DNA of 64,000 nucleotides from Nitrosospira multiformis (lineage in GTDB: Bacteria; Pseudomonadota; Gammaproteobacteria; Burkholderiales; Nitrosomonadaceae), in assembly GCA_017306155.1 (NCBI GenBank), contig JAFKJB010000012.1, positions 124,001-188,000 on the forward strand. The letters are read 5' to 3'. The notes under the pieces are model-generated. The model was given only the letters and a program-made list of their open reading frames with translations. It was not told where the DNA came from and searched no databases. Of this stretch, positions 1 to 10,367 are shown piece by piece (position 1 is the first letter of the stretch; every line of letters starts with the position of its first letter). The position numbers and the translations under genes were made by a program.

Positions 1-2
1 AT

Positions 3-749
3 GATCCGGAGACACTGCAAAAAGCCAGTAAATTTTCGTTGCCTGACTGGCAAAAACCCCTACCGCAAAAGTCGCCATATACCTCGACTATTGTCTTTCT
101 GGTGCGCAATGGCAACCCGAAGAAGGTGCGGGATTGGAATGATCTCGCAAAGCCGGGTATCGAGATCGTAACTTCCAATCCAAAGACTTCGGGGGATGCG
201 CGCTGGAGTTACCTGGCTGCCTGGGGGTATGCGCTCAAGCAGCATGGAGGAAGTGACGTAACAGCGATTGAATTCATAAAAAAAATACTTGGCAACGTAA
301 AGACTCTGGAAACCGGAACGCGTGGTTCACTAGCGACTTTCGTCGAACGCGGCAGAGGAGATGTGTTGCTGATTTGGGAGAATGAAGCCCACCTGATCGT
401 CAAAGAGCACGGCGGAGACAAGTTTGAGATTGTTACCCCCTCCCTCTCTATCCTGGCCGAACCCGCTGTGAGCATAGTAAGCGATGTTGCCTCACGGAAT
501 GGAACGCGTGAAGTGACCCGCGCTTACATCGATTATCTCTACACACTGAAGGCACAGGAAATAGCAGCCAGACACTATTATCGCCCGCGGGATGAGAGAA
601 TAGCCTCCAGGTATTCGATGCAGTTTCCATCCCTCGAATTGTTTACTGTCGATGACGTGTTTGGCGGCTGGAAGGAGGCCCTGAACATCCATTTTGCGGA
701 CGACGGCGTTTTCAATCGGATTCAAGCGCATTCAAGCGCACTTCACTGA
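3..749 (+). CDS. sulfate ABC transporter substrate-binding protein (5' partial)
   Basis: C-terminal part of a periplasmic sulfate/thiosulfate-binding protein of the Sbp/CysP family, which delivers sulfate to the CysTWA importer. The frame stays open to the left edge, so the start is outside the window and about 248 residues remain. The stretch containing PYTSTIVFLVRNGNPK, then DWNDL and SGDARWSYLAAWGYAL, is the characteristic family core. A later segment (VLLIWENEAHL, then EPAVSIVSDV) is also typical. The extreme C terminus is coded by a short direct repeat (ttcaagcgca twice, 721-740), which may have lengthened the tail slightly. No transporter permease follows, so the gene may stand alone or its partners lie to the left. 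Confidence 0.9.
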   Translation, partial: DPETLQKASKFSLPDWQKPLPQKSPYTSTIVFLVRNGNPKKVRDWNDLAKPGIEIVTSNPKTSGDARWSYLAAWGYALKQHGGSDVTAIEFIKKILGNVKTLETGTRGSLATFVERGRGDVLLIWENEAHLIVKEHGGDKFEIVTPSLSILAEPAVSIVSDVASRNGTREVTRAYIDYLYTLKAQEIAARHYYRPRDERIASRYSMQFPSLELFTVDDVFGGWKEALNIHFADDGVFNRIQAHSSALH

Positions 750-1198
750 AATTGCAACCATGTTGGCAATGTGGCAGCGTTTCCAGCAAACTGACACTCA
801 TGCCTACCAAAATCTTCTATAAATTCCTGCTATCTTTCCGGCTGCAGTTTCCTCTCTTTTTCAAACCCGCTGTTTCATCGAAATAAAGAATTCTTTCCGG
901 GTTTTTCACTTTTTTCTTTGCTGCTGGCCGCTTTTTGCTTCAGCCACCTTCAGCTCCCTTTGAGTGGAAGGCGGCTGCGGGCATATGTTTTGCATCAGCG
1001 GCTTAGGACATTCTTCGAGATATGGCCAATTGACTTTTTCCAATTTATGTGCGCCAGCGCACTGAGCTATAAGCGATAGCGCGGGATGATTGAATCGCAG
1101 GATCGGAAACGAAGCCGGTGTGGAGCAGGGCATGAATTGCCCCTTAGCTACGAGTCATTGGCGACCCTTAATTCAAATCTACTCGGGAGAAAAACGGC
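750..1198. other. intergenic region without recognisable gene
   Basis: About 450 bases between the sulfate-binding protein and the BON lipoprotein. A 75-codon lower-strand frame (906-1133) has no family resemblance, no clear ribosome site and a low-complexity tail. The last bases before 1199 include gggagaaaaacggc, a plausible ribosome-binding region for the lipoprotein. Its promoter is presumably here, but I could not single it out. Confidence 0.5.
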
Positions 1199-1798
1199 AT
1201 GGGTATTCAAAATAAATCGCTTGTTCTGACTATTGCGCTCATCGGTGCGCTTGCTATCGCAGGTTGCGGAAAGAAGGAAGAGAAAGCACCTGCTCCTGGG
1301 GAGCCGAAGTCGGAGGCTCAAACAGCTCCAACGACGATTGGCACCGAGATTGATGATACGGCGATTACCGCTAAAGTAAAAACCTCGCTTTTGGCGGACG
1401 ATTACGTCAAGGGACTGGATATCAAGGTGGAGACGCGCAAAGGGGAAGTTCAACTCAGCGGATACGTGGATAGCCAGGAACAGATTGATAAGGCGGTTGC
1501 AATTGCGAAGGGTATTAAGGGCGTCAAAACCGTCGACAATGAAATGATGGTAAAAGAGGACGAAGCCTCGGTTGGTGAAAAGATTGATGACACTATCATC
1601 ACTACGAAGGTCAGGGCTGGGCTGACAGGGGATAGCAGTATCATGAACAGTACTGATATTGCAGTAGAAACCCAGGAGGGAGAGGTTCAGCTTAGCGGTC
1701 ATGTGAACGATCAAGCCCAGATGGATCGCGCTGTCGAGATTGCACGTGGGGTTGAAGGTGTCAAGAATGTCGTCAATAAAATGAGCATCAAGGAATAA
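1199..1798 (+). CDS. BON-domain lipoprotein
   Basis: 199-residue envelope lipoprotein with two BON domains, a fold associated with membrane or phospholipid binding and osmotic or envelope stress (OsmY relatives). The signal peptide ends in a lipobox, AIAGC, with Cys23 as the lipidated residue. A short charged linker follows, then repeats at roughly 50-120 and 125-199, each with a pattern of the type DDTAITAKVKTSL ... VQLSGYV. It is a close paralogue of the BON protein at 2169-2738, which is secreted but has no lipobox, so the pair probably works on the two sides of the periplasm. It heads a run of small stress-type genes. Domain assignment is confident; the exact function is not known. Confidence 0.88.
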   Translation: MGIQNKSLVLTIALIGALAIAGCGKKEEKAPAPGEPKSEAQTAPTTIGTEIDDTAITAKVKTSLLADDYVKGLDIKVETRKGEVQLSGYVDSQEQIDKAVAIAKGIKGVKTVDNEMMVKEDEASVGEKIDDTIITTKVRAGLTGDSSIMNSTDIAVETQEGEVQLSGHVNDQAQMDRAVEIARGVEGVKNVVNKMSIKE

Positions 1799-1864
1799 AC
1801 AGGAATCGGGAGCGGCTGCACCGCAGGCGCCAATTTCAGGATTTTTAACTGAATCAGACCGAAA

Positions 1865-2213
1865 AGGAGCTAAAAATGAACTGGGATCAAGTAGAAGGCA
1901 ACTGGAAGCAACTCAAGGGTAAAGTGAAAGAGCAGTGGGGCAAGCTCACCGATGATCATATCGACCAGATCGCCGGGCGGAAGGATCAACTCTCCGGCCA
2001 GATCCAGGAAACATACGGGATCACGAAAGAAGAAGCCGAGAAACAGATCAATGAATGGGAAAAACGGCAGGATCCACATCATCGTTATTAAAAGGAAAAG
2101 TGGGGAGGGGAGGACTATTTTGTTTCTCTGTCCGACCCACTAAGTCAGACCATCAAAGCGAGGGAATCATGCGTAAATCAAACGTCATTCTTGCCGCATT
2201 CGGCTTCTCAGTC
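1865..2213 (+). repeat. tandem duplication, copy A (CsbD gene plus next leader)
   Basis: This block and 2826-3175 are near-identical. Each holds a ribosome site, a CsbD gene, the same spacer (containing gtccgacccactaagtca) and the first codons of the next gene, MRKSNVILAA. The offset is 961-962 bases throughout. After the shared leader the two copies diverge into unrelated mature proteins. Confidence 0.9.
1876..2091 (+). CDS. CsbD family stress protein (copy 1)
   Basis: 71-residue, highly charged soluble protein of the CsbD family (starts MNWDQVEGNWKQLKGKVKEQ, the family signature). CsbD proteins are general-stress or sigma-factor-controlled proteins of unknown biochemical role in many bacteria. 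A strong ribosome site, aaaaggagc, precedes the ATG at 1876. The gene lies between two BON proteins and has a near-identical paralogue at 2837-3055, produced by the local tandem duplication. Family confident, function unknown. Confidence 0.93.
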   Translation: MNWDQVEGNWKQLKGKVKEQWGKLTDDHIDQIAGRKDQLSGQIQETYGITKEEAEKQINEWEKRQDPHHRY

Positions 2214-2738
2214 AGCCTCGCCCTGATTGCCCAGCAACCTGCTTCCGCAGAACCTAAGTCGGAGGCGAAAACGACGATTGGCACCGATATCGACGATACT
2301 GCAATTACCACCAAGGTTAAAACCGCGCTGCTGGCCGACGATCATGTTAAAGGTCTGGATATCAAGGTGGAGACGCGCAAAGGGAAGGTCCAGCTCAGTG
2401 GCTATGTCGATAGCCAAGCTCAAATTGACCAGGCCGTTGCAATTACAAAGGGTATCAAGGGGGTAAAAAACGTTGACAACAAAATGATGGTAAAAGGGGG
2501 AGAGGCCTCGGTCGGCGAGCAGATAGATGACAGTATTATCAGCACTAAGGTCAAGGCTGCGCTGGCGGGTGATGACGGCATCAAGAACAGTACCGACATC
2601 GCGGTGGAAACGCACGAAGGGAAAGTTCAACTCAGCGGATATGCAAACGATAAAGCGCAGCTCAATCGTGCTGTCCAGGTTGCGCGTGGTGTTGAAGGTG
2701 TCAAGAACGTTGTCAATAAAATAAGCATTAAGCGATAG
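2169..2738 (+). CDS. periplasmic BON-domain protein
   Basis: 189-residue secreted protein with two BON domains. I place the start at the ATG at 2169 (ribosome-like gcgaggga just upstream), because this gives a clean signal peptide, MRKSNVILAAFGF..., cut after ASA (about residue 27). The frame is open further upstream, but that part overlaps the shared spacer and lacks a leader. The mature part starts with EPKSEAKTTIGTDIDDTAI and is strongly similar to the lipoprotein at 1199, with two VQLSGY repeats. The paralogous pair probably arose by local duplication; this copy lacks the lipobox and should be soluble in the periplasm. Confidence 0.87.
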   Translation: MRKSNVILAAFGFSVSLALIAQQPASAEPKSEAKTTIGTDIDDTAITTKVKTALLADDHVKGLDIKVETRKGKVQLSGYVDSQAQIDQAVAITKGIKGVKNVDNKMMVKGGEASVGEQIDDSIISTKVKAALAGDDGIKNSTDIAVETHEGKVQLSGYANDKAQLNRAVQVARGVEGVKNVVNKISIKR

Positions 2739-2825
2739 GAATTCCAGATTATCGACAGTAGATCGGTATCAATGAGCACCAATGCTTAAGAGTAAGAGTT
2801 TTTCAAACTGAAGGATCAGGCTTAA

Positions 2826-3175
2826 AGGAGGCAAAAATGAACTGGGATCAAGTAGAAGGCAACTGGAAACAATTCAAGGGTAAAGTGAAAGAGCAGTGGG
2901 GCAAGCTCACCGATGATCATATCGACCAGATCGCCGGACGGAAGGATCAACTCTCCGGCCAGATCCAGAAATCATACGGCGTCACGAAGGAAGAAGCCGA
3001 GAAGCAGATCAATGAATGGGAAAAACGGCAGGACCAGCATCATCGTTCCTGTTGAAGGGAAAAGTGGGGAGGGGGACCATTTTATTTCCCTGTCCGACCC
3101 ACTAAGTCAAACCATCAAAGCGAGGGAATCATGCGTAAATCAAATGTCATTCTTGCCGCACTCGGCTTCTCGATC
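2826..3175 (+). repeat. tandem duplication, copy B (CsbD gene plus next leader)
   Basis: Second copy of the block at 1865-2213, at an offset of about 961 bases and differing by scattered substitutions. It ends inside the signal-peptide codons of the gene at 3131. Confidence 0.9.
2837..3055 (+). CDS. CsbD family stress protein (copy 2)
   Basis: 72-residue CsbD protein, nearly identical to the one at 1876-2091 (a few substitutions such as QFKG for QLKG, and a different C terminus). The ribosome site aaaggagg is optimal. It belongs to duplicated block B. The role is inferred from the family only: small, hydrophilic, stress-induced, no known enzymatic function. Confidence 0.93.
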   Translation: MNWDQVEGNWKQFKGKVKEQWGKLTDDHIDQIAGRKDQLSGQIQKSYGVTKEEAEKQINEWEKRQDQHHRSC

Positions 3176-3547
3176 AGCTCAGCGGTAATGGCGCAGCAAC
3201 AGCGCTTGCCGTCGGACGTCTATGAGGTATATGTAGCCGACAAGGAGCGCATCGAGCGCGAATACAAGGCTGACAAGCAGCGCTGTGATTCCTTCGATGG
3301 CAATGCCGAGGATATATGCGAGGCGGAAGCCAAAGGCCGGGAAGAAGTTGCAAAGGCCGAACTGGAAGATAAGTACAGGCCATCGAGAGAAAGCCGGTAC
3401 GAAGTGCGGGCGGCAAAAGCAAAGTCTGACTATCGGGTGGCGAAAGAGCGATGTGATGACCTGTCAGGCAACGTGAAGGATGTGTGCCTGGAAGAAGCAA
3501 AAGCTGCGCAAGCGGCTGCGATAGCGGACGCCAAAAGAGAGGATTAA
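3131..3547 (+). CDS. secreted Lys/Glu-rich protein with two paired-Cys repeats
   Basis: 138-residue protein that I do not recognise as a named family. The signal peptide MRKSNVILAALGFSISSAVMA is almost the same as that of the BON protein at 2169, because both lie in the duplicated block. The mature part is unrelated: a charged, probably helical chain with two internal repeats of the form KADKQRCDSFDGNAEDICEAEAK and VAKERCDDLSGNVKDVCLEEAK. Each repeat has two cysteines about 11-12 residues apart, suggesting two disulfide-closed helical hairpins in the periplasm. Its position in the stress cluster suggests an envelope role, but nothing more can be said. Confidence 0.75.
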   Translation: MRKSNVILAALGFSISSAVMAQQQRLPSDVYEVYVADKERIEREYKADKQRCDSFDGNAEDICEAEAKGREEVAKAELEDKYRPSRESRYEVRAAKAKSDYRVAKERCDDLSGNVKDVCLEEAKAAQAAAIADAKRED

Positions 3548-3723
3548 GGGGAGGATCAGGAATCTCTGAACAGGTTCCTCTTGCGAGAGGTTTTCCATCA
3601 GCCCAATACTCAGAATGACGGGCTTGATGAATATACCTCTGCCAGCAGAGCAGGCGTCATGGAGGCCAGAATGATGCGCTCGCTGCTGACTTCATGATTC
3701 ATGATAATGAAAAGGAGGCTATC

Positions 3724-3873
3724 ATGCTTTACACAATCGCTGTTGTTTTGATTATCCTGTGGCTACTGGGATTGGTCAGTTCCTATACAATGGGCGGCTT
3801 CATACACCTTCTTCTGGTAATAGCCATCGTGGTGATTCTGCTTCGCATAATCAGCGGCCGCAAACCGCTTTGA
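3724..3873 (+). CDS. lmo0937-type small membrane protein (49 aa)
   Basis: Very short gene, starting MLYTIAVVLIILWLLGLV and ending GRKPL. It has two hydrophobic segments separated by SSYTMGGFIHL, the layout of the lmo0937/DUF5670 family of tiny inner-membrane proteins. A good ribosome site, aaaaggaggc, sits seven bases before the ATG. It follows the stress genes and directly precedes the CBS-pair gene. The family has no known biochemical role; the presence of a real gene is supported by the ribosome site and conserved pattern. Confidence 0.8.
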   Translation: MLYTIAVVLIILWLLGLVSSYTMGGFIHLLLVIAIVVILLRIISGRKPL

Positions 3874-3919
3874 TTATTTGGGGTTCATGACGCCACAGCG
3901 AGTCGATGAGGAGGATGAT

Positions 3920-4339
3920 ATGCAAAGGATAAGCGAAGTGATGAGTTCGGACGTGCAGACTATCAGCCCGGACGCAACCATCGAGGAGGCGGCCCAGGAA
4001 ATGCGCGACGGCGACTTCGGACTTTTGCCCGTGGGAGATGAAGAGCAGTTGATGGGTGTCATCACTGATCGCGATATCGCCATCAGAGCGGTGGCAGAGG
4101 GGAGGGGACCAAGCACCCCGGTCAGTGAAATCATGTCCGAAGAGGTGATATGGGCTCATGAGGATGATTCGATAGAGGAAGCAGCCGAGATCATGAGTGA
4201 TAATCAGATTCGCCGGTTGCCGATCGTGGACGAAGAGCGGCGATTAGTGGGAATCGTTTCCCTGGGCGACTTTGCGGTTGATAGTTCTGATATGGGACCT
4301 GTGGCAGACGCACTTTCTGAAATCTCAACTCCGCCTTGA
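3920..4339 (+). CDS. CBS-pair domain protein
   Basis: 139-residue stand-alone protein made of two CBS domains (roughly 8-60 and 72-125), a module that binds adenine nucleotides. Motifs include MGVITDRDIAIRAVAEG and VGIVSLGDFAV, the classic CBS strands. I choose the ATG at 3920 because gaggagga sits just before it; the frame continues upstream to a TTG at 3878 without support. It follows the lmo0937-type gene by under 50 bases and may be co-transcribed with it. Such proteins are often stress-responsive energy sensors; the partner is unknown. Confidence 0.85.
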   Translation: MQRISEVMSSDVQTISPDATIEEAAQEMRDGDFGLLPVGDEEQLMGVITDRDIAIRAVAEGRGPSTPVSEIMSEEVIWAHEDDSIEEAAEIMSDNQIRRLPIVDEERRLVGIVSLGDFAVDSSDMGPVADALSEISTPP

Positions 4340-4360
4340 TCCGGCTATCCCTGAGGTCGC

Positions 4361-4379
4361 TCACCCGATAGTCGGGTGA
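4361..4379 (+). terminator. hairpin after the CBS gene
   Basis: Perfect 8-bp stem, tcacccga / tcgggtga, with a 3-base loop, 20 bases after the CBS stop. There is no T-run, so it may be a weak or Rho-assisted terminator separating the stress cluster from the ATPase operon. Confidence 0.45.
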
Positions 4380-4547
4380 TAGACTGTACAGATACAGTTT
4401 CGCAAGGATGCGGATCATATCTCACTCGGCGGCGACCAGGACGGCCATCTGATCCAGGGATGGAGGTCGTTCCCCGCTTCACCAGCCCGAGACCAGCCTC
4501 ACGGATTTCCCCGCCCAGTGCAACGCCCGCAGCCGAGAGTTCCGTGA

Positions 4548-6370
<1,823 letters not shown>

Positions 6371-6373
6371 GGT

Positions 6374-6739
6374 ATGTCTGGCAACGATGAGCCGTCGCCG
6401 GGCGCACGCCAGGGCCTGAGCGAGGAAGTCGGGACCAGGGAGTTGCGCAAGGTCCGGGCGCGGGGAGCCAGGGACAGGACTCTCTGGCACGGCCTCGGAG
6501 CGGCCGGCGTTGTAGGCTGGTCGGTCGCCGTACCGACCGTGCTCGGAGTTCTCCTGGGACTATGGATCGATCGCACCTGGCCAGGCCACTTCTCATGGTC
6601 TCTGGCGCTGCTCCTGGCCGGCGTGACGCTGGGATGCCTCAACGCGTGGTATTGGGTCAACTCGGAGTCCAGGATGATCAAGGAAGAAGAGGAATCTAAG
6701 ATGGTCGATAAGGAAGAAGAAGGGGAGATCAGTCGATGA
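6374..6739 (+). CDS. atpQ: N-ATPase accessory membrane protein AtpQ (AtpI-like)
   Basis: 121-residue protein with a charged N terminus, two transmembrane helices (about 43-65 and 73-93) and an acidic Lys/Glu tail. The stretch VLGVLLGLWIDRTWPG resembles AtpI/AtpQ-type assembly factors, which help build the c-ring. It lies 3 bases after atpC and overlaps atpR by 4 bases. The gene is specific to N-ATPase operons; the assignment rests mainly on position and topology. Confidence 0.8.
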   Translation: MSGNDEPSPGARQGLSEEVGTRELRKVRARGARDRTLWHGLGAAGVVGWSVAVPTVLGVLLGLWIDRTWPGHFSWSLALLLAGVTLGCLNAWYWVNSESRMIKEEEESKMVDKEEEGEISR

Positions 6740-7041
6740 GCGGGTTCATCGTCCTGGTTCTGGCCGTGGCCGCAGGTGCGGGGTTGGGCCTCCTTTATTA
6801 CGGCGGCTTGTGGCTGACCGTTAGGCGGCTTCCCGGTTCCGGCAGGCCAGCCCTGCTGTTTGGGGGGAGTTTTGCGGGGCGTACGGGCCTGACGCTTCTA
6901 GGTTTCTATCTCGTCATGGACGGGAGCTGGGAGCGCATGCTCGCCTGCCTGGTCGGCTTCATTATGGCCCGCCAGTTCCTGATCTTCCGGCTGAGACCCG
7001 AGCGGGAGCCGGGCGATCGTCATGGAAGGGAGGGCGTATAG
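6736..7041 (+). CDS. atpR: N-ATPase accessory membrane protein AtpR
   Basis: 101-residue membrane protein with about three hydrophobic helices (1-25, 40-62, 66-82). Its place between atpQ and atpB and its size match AtpR, a subunit found only in N-type ATPase operons and thought to assist c-ring assembly or ion selectivity with AtpQ. Its start overlaps the atpQ stop (ATGA). Little sequence identity is expected within this family, so the call leans on context. Confidence 0.8.
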   Translation: MSGFIVLVLAVAAGAGLGLLYYGGLWLTVRRLPGSGRPALLFGGSFAGRTGLTLLGFYLVMDGSWERMLACLVGFIMARQFLIFRLRPEREPGDRHGREGV

Positions 7042-7043
7042 CC

Positions 7044-7760
7044 GTGAATATCACTCCCGACGCGATCGTTTACTGGCAGGTGGGTCCGGTTGGGATCACA
7101 GCCACCATCGTGTTCAGCTGGCTGGTCATGGCAATCCTGCTCGTGGGCTCCTGGGTGGTTACGCGCAACCTGTCGACCGGAGCATCCGTGTCACCCGGCC
7201 AGCTCTTGCTCGAGATCCTGCTGAATGGCATTCGGGCGCAGATCCGGGACGTGATCGGGACGGATCCGGACCGTTATCTCCCGTTCATCGGGACGCTCTT
7301 CCTCTTTATCGTGGTCTCCAACGTGCTGGTGATCGTCCCGGGCTTTCAGCCGCCTACAGGTTCTATGTCGACCACGAGCGCCCTGGCCCTGTGCGTGTTC
7401 GCGGCGGTTCCGATCTTCGGTATTGCGGCTCGCGGACTTCGGGGTTATCTGAAGTCGTACTTGCAGCCCACGGCGTTCATGCTGCCTTTCAACCTCATCG
7501 GAGAAGTGACGCGAACGATCTCGCTGTCGATCCGCCTGTTCGGCAACATGATGAGCGGCACGATGATCACTGCCACCGCCCTGACGATCGCTCCGTTGTT
7601 CTTTCCCATCATCATGAATGCCCTGGGTTTGCTGATCGGCGTGATTCAGGCATACATTTTCTCGATCCTTGCCCTGGTTTTCATCGCCTCTGCCACACGC
7701 GCTCACGAGGAGCAGTCTGCCAAGAGGCTCAACGCAAAAGAGGAGACGATTCATGGATAG
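7044..7760 (+). CDS. atpB: N-type ATPase Fo subunit a
   Basis: 238-residue membrane stator subunit a with a GTG start two bases after atpR. Helices are visible along the whole chain. The essential arginine facing the c-ring lies in the segment ISLSIRLFGNMMSG (Arg about 164), and the family motif LPFNLIGE is upstream of it. It forms the two ion half-channels. It overlaps atpE by 8 bases. Confidence 0.93.
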   Translation: MNITPDAIVYWQVGPVGITATIVFSWLVMAILLVGSWVVTRNLSTGASVSPGQLLLEILLNGIRAQIRDVIGTDPDRYLPFIGTLFLFIVVSNVLVIVPGFQPPTGSMSTTSALALCVFAAVPIFGIAARGLRGYLKSYLQPTAFMLPFNLIGEVTRTISLSIRLFGNMMSGTMITATALTIAPLFFPIIMNALGLLIGVIQAYIFSILALVFIASATRAHEEQSAKRLNAKEETIHG

Positions 7761-8034
7761 CGCAGAGTTGATCGGCATGATTTCCATCATTATGGCGGGA
7801 GCGACCGTCGGCATCGGCGCCCCGATCACCGCCATCGGCGAGGGTTGGGCGGTGTCCCGCGCCATGGAAGCGCTGGCCCGGCAGCCCGACGCCGCGCCGG
7901 TCATTTCACGAACGCTGTTCATCGGCCTGGCGATGACCGAATCGTCGGCGATCTACTGTTTCGTCGTGTCCATGATCCTGATTTTCGCGAACCCGTTCTG
8001 GAATCATTTCGCCCGCCTCGCGGGAGTCCAGTAG
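7753..8034 (+). CDS. atpE: N-type ATPase Fo subunit c
   Basis: 93-residue two-helix c-ring subunit. The start at 7753 lies inside the end of atpB; a longer upstream frame is only read-through of atpB. Helix 1 carries Glu30 (GEGWAVSRAMEALARQP). Helix 2 carries Glu63-Ser64-Ser65 and Tyr68 (TESSAIY), which align with the Glu65, Ser66, Thr67 and Tyr70 sodium ligands of the Ilyobacter c-ring, while Glu30 stands where Ilyobacter has Gln32. Two carboxylates per site are typical of N-ATPases and suggest Na+ or proton coupling with altered stoichiometry. The alignment was done by eye. Confidence 0.94.
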   Translation: MDSAELIGMISIIMAGATVGIGAPITAIGEGWAVSRAMEALARQPDAAPVISRTLFIGLAMTESSAIYCFVVSMILIFANPFWNHFARLAGVQ

Positions 8035-8035
8035 C

Positions 8036-8818
8036 ATGGATCTGGACTGGTTCACTCTGGCCGCCCAGATCGTCAATTTCCTGGTGCTTGTCGTGCTGCT
8101 CAAGCACTTCTTTTATGACCGAATCATTGGAGCCATGAACGATCGGGAAGCGAATATCAGCAGCCGCCTGGAAGAAGCAGCGCGTAAACGCGAGTCGGCC
8201 GAACAGGAAGCGGAGTTCTTCCGATCCAGGAACCGGGAGTTTGACGAACAGCGCGAACAAATGCTGGCGCGAGCCAGCGAAGAGGCGGAATCCCGTCGTC
8301 AGCAGATGATGGAGGACGCTCGCCGGGAGACCGAGAGGGTCCGGGTGCAATGGCTGGAGACGCTGAAACGGGAGCGGCTGGGATTGCTCCAGAATTTCCG
8401 CGAACGCCTGGGACAAGGCGTCTTCACTCTGGCTAGCCAGGGGTTGAAAGAGCTTGCCGACGCACATCTTGAGGAACAGATCCTGAAGGTCTTTGTGGAG
8501 CGGGTCCGGACTCTCGCACCAGCGGAGCGTGAGACAATCGTCGAGGCGGTTCGTGGCTCGACGCGGGAGGTCGAAATCCGCACGGCCTTCCCGGTTCATC
8601 CGGAAGCGCGGGAGGACCTGACCAGGTCTCTGCGTCAGTACCTGGATGACAGCATCGACGTGAGGTTCACAACTGTCCCCGAGCTGATCTGCGGTATCGA
8701 GTTGCGTGCCTATTCGCATCGCCTGGGCTGGAATCTGGATTTCTACCTGAAGGGTTTGGAAGCGCGTGTCTTCGAGGCGCTGGAAGAGAGCGCCAAAAAC
8801 CATGCAGAAGCCCGGTAA
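8036..8818 (+). CDS. atpF: N-type ATPase b subunit with delta-like C-terminal part
   Basis: 260-residue peripheral-stalk protein, much longer than a normal b subunit (about 156). An N-terminal membrane helix ([18 protein letters not shown]) is followed by a long charged coiled coil (about 35-130). The C-terminal part ends in a delta-like strand-helix ([11 protein letters not shown] ... [12 protein letters not shown]). N-ATPase operons lack a separate delta gene, and this extension takes over that role. It overlaps atpA by 17 bases. Confidence 0.9.
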   Translation: MDLDWFTLAAQIVNFLVLVVLLKHFFYDRIIGAMNDREANISSRLEEAARKRESAEQEAEFFRSRNREFDEQREQMLARASEEAESRRQQMMEDARRETERVRVQWLETLKRERLGLLQNFRERLGQGVFTLASQGLKELADAHLEEQILKVFVERVRTLAPAERETIVEAVRGSTREVEIRTAFPVHPEAREDLTRSLRQYLDDSIDVRFTTVPELICGIELRAYSHRLGWNLDFYLKGLEARVFEALEESAKNHAEAR

Positions 8819-10367
8819 GACTGCAGGATCCCACTTGTCGCAGGAGTCGTTGCGCGATTGTGCCGAGGAAGCCCTGGCCGTTGTCGAAGAAGTACTGGCA
8901 ACCGAGCGTGCGGAGTTGACCGTTCACGAGATGGGCCGGGTCGTCTCGGTCGGTCCGGGTGTTGCCCGCCTTCACGGCCTGCCAGGTGTTCAGGCGGAGG
9001 AGTTGGTGAGCCTTCACGATGGGCTGCTCGGCCTGGCTTACAATCTCGATCCAACCGAAGTCGGCATCGTCCTGCTGGGTCAGAGCCAGGGTTTGACCGC
9101 CGGCAGCTTCGCCCACCGCACGGGCCGTATCCTGGACGTGCCGGTCGGCGGGGAGATCGTCGGCCGCATCGTTGACGCCTTGGGCCGGCCCCTTGACCAG
9201 CGCGGCCCGATCCGGTCGCGTGAGCGACGCCCCGTCGAGCGGCCGGCTCCCTCCATCCTGCACCGGGCGCCCGTGACCAGGCCTCTGCAAACCGGTCTGA
9301 AAGTGATCGATTCGTTGCTGCCGATCGGTCGTGGGCAGCGCGAGCTGATCCTGGGTGACCGCCAGACCGGCAAGACGGCCATCGCCCTGGACACGATCCT
9401 GAACCAGCGCGGCAAGGACGTCCTCTGTGTTTACTGCAGCATCGGCCAGCGGAGTTCGGCCGTGGCCGAGTTCCTCGCGTCTCTTCGGCGTTACGACGCG
9501 CTGTCGTACTGCATTGCCGTCGTGGCTTCGGGAGACGAGGCACCGGGGGTTCAGTACATCGCTCCATACGCAGCGACCACTATTGCCGAGTACTTCATGG
9601 AGCAGGGTCGGGATGTCCTGATCGTCTACGACGATCTCACTCGCCATGCGCGGGCCTATCGCGAGTTGTCCTTGCTGATGCGTCGCCCGCCAGGCCGCGA
9701 GGCGTACCCGGGCGATATCTTCTACGTGCATTCCCGGCTGCTCGAGCGCGCGACGCAGCTGCGGGACGAGCAGGGTGGGGGATCCCTGACGGCACTACCG
9801 ATCGCCGAAACCCAGTCCCAGAATATCTCCGCCTACATTCCCACGAATCTGATCTCCATCACGGACGGGCAGATCATCCTGTCGCCCCAGCTGTTTCGCA
9901 AGGGGACCTTGCCAGCCGTGGACGTCGGAAGATCCGTGTCGCGTGTCGGCGGCAAGGCCCAGTTGCCCTGCTACCGCTCCGTCTCCGGAGTGCTACGGCT
10001 TTCCTACGCACAATTCGAGGAACTGGAGATTTTTGCCCGGTTCGGGACTCGCCTCGACGATGCGTCCATTATCACGCTCGAACGTGGCCGTCGGGTGCGT
10101 GAGGTCTTCCAGCAGCTTCAGTACAAGCCGTTGCCGGTCCCGGAACAGGTCGCCGTCCTCCTTGCCGCCAGCGAGGGTCTCCTGAATGCGATAGCTGTCG
10201 AGAAGATTGCGGAAGCGGAGCGGGCCATCCGCAGCGCGGTCACCGCAGACCTCCCGGCGGTCTGCCAGCGCATGGAATCCGGCGCCGGGTTGACCGCGGA
10301 AGACCGCGAGGATCTGATCCGTGTAATTCGTGGCGTGGTCGCAGGCATCAAGGAAGCCGCGATATGA
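8802..10367 (+). CDS. atpA: N-type ATPase F1 subunit alpha
   Basis: 521-residue non-catalytic nucleotide-binding subunit. The P-loop [10 protein letters not shown] is near residue 180, and the alpha signature around [19 protein letters not shown] is intact. I use the ATG at 8802, giving MQKPGKTAG...; an upstream TTG at 8766 lies deeper in atpF. It overlaps atpF by 17 bases and atpG by 4, so expression is tightly coupled. Confidence 0.95.
   Translation: MQKPGKTAGSHLSQESLRDCAEEALAVVEEVLATERAELTVHEMGRVVSVGPGVARLHGLPGVQAEELVSLHDGLLGLAYNLDPTEVGIVLLGQSQGLTAGSFAHRTGRILDVPVGGEIVGRIVDALGRPLDQRGPIRSRERRPVERPAPSILHRAPVTRPLQTGLKVIDSLLPIGRGQRELILGDRQTGKTAIALDTILNQRGKDVLCVYCSIGQRSSAVAEFLASLRRYDALSYCIAVVASGDEAPGVQYIAPYAATTIAEYFMEQGRDVLIVYDDLTRHARAYRELSLLMRRPPGREAYPGDIFYVHSRLLERATQLRDEQGGGSLTALPIAETQSQNISAYIPTNLISITDGQIILSPQLFRKGTLPAVDVGRSVSRVGGKAQLPCYRSVSGVLRLSYAQFEELEIFARFGTRLDDASIITLERGRRVREVFQQLQYKPLPVPEQVAVLLAASEGLLNAIAVEKIAEAERAIRSAVTADLPAVCQRMESGAGLTAEDREDLIRVIRGVVAGIKEAAI

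Noticed and set aside
906-1133. 75-codon lower-strand frame in the first intergenic gap
   Set aside because: No start signal and low-complexity tail.
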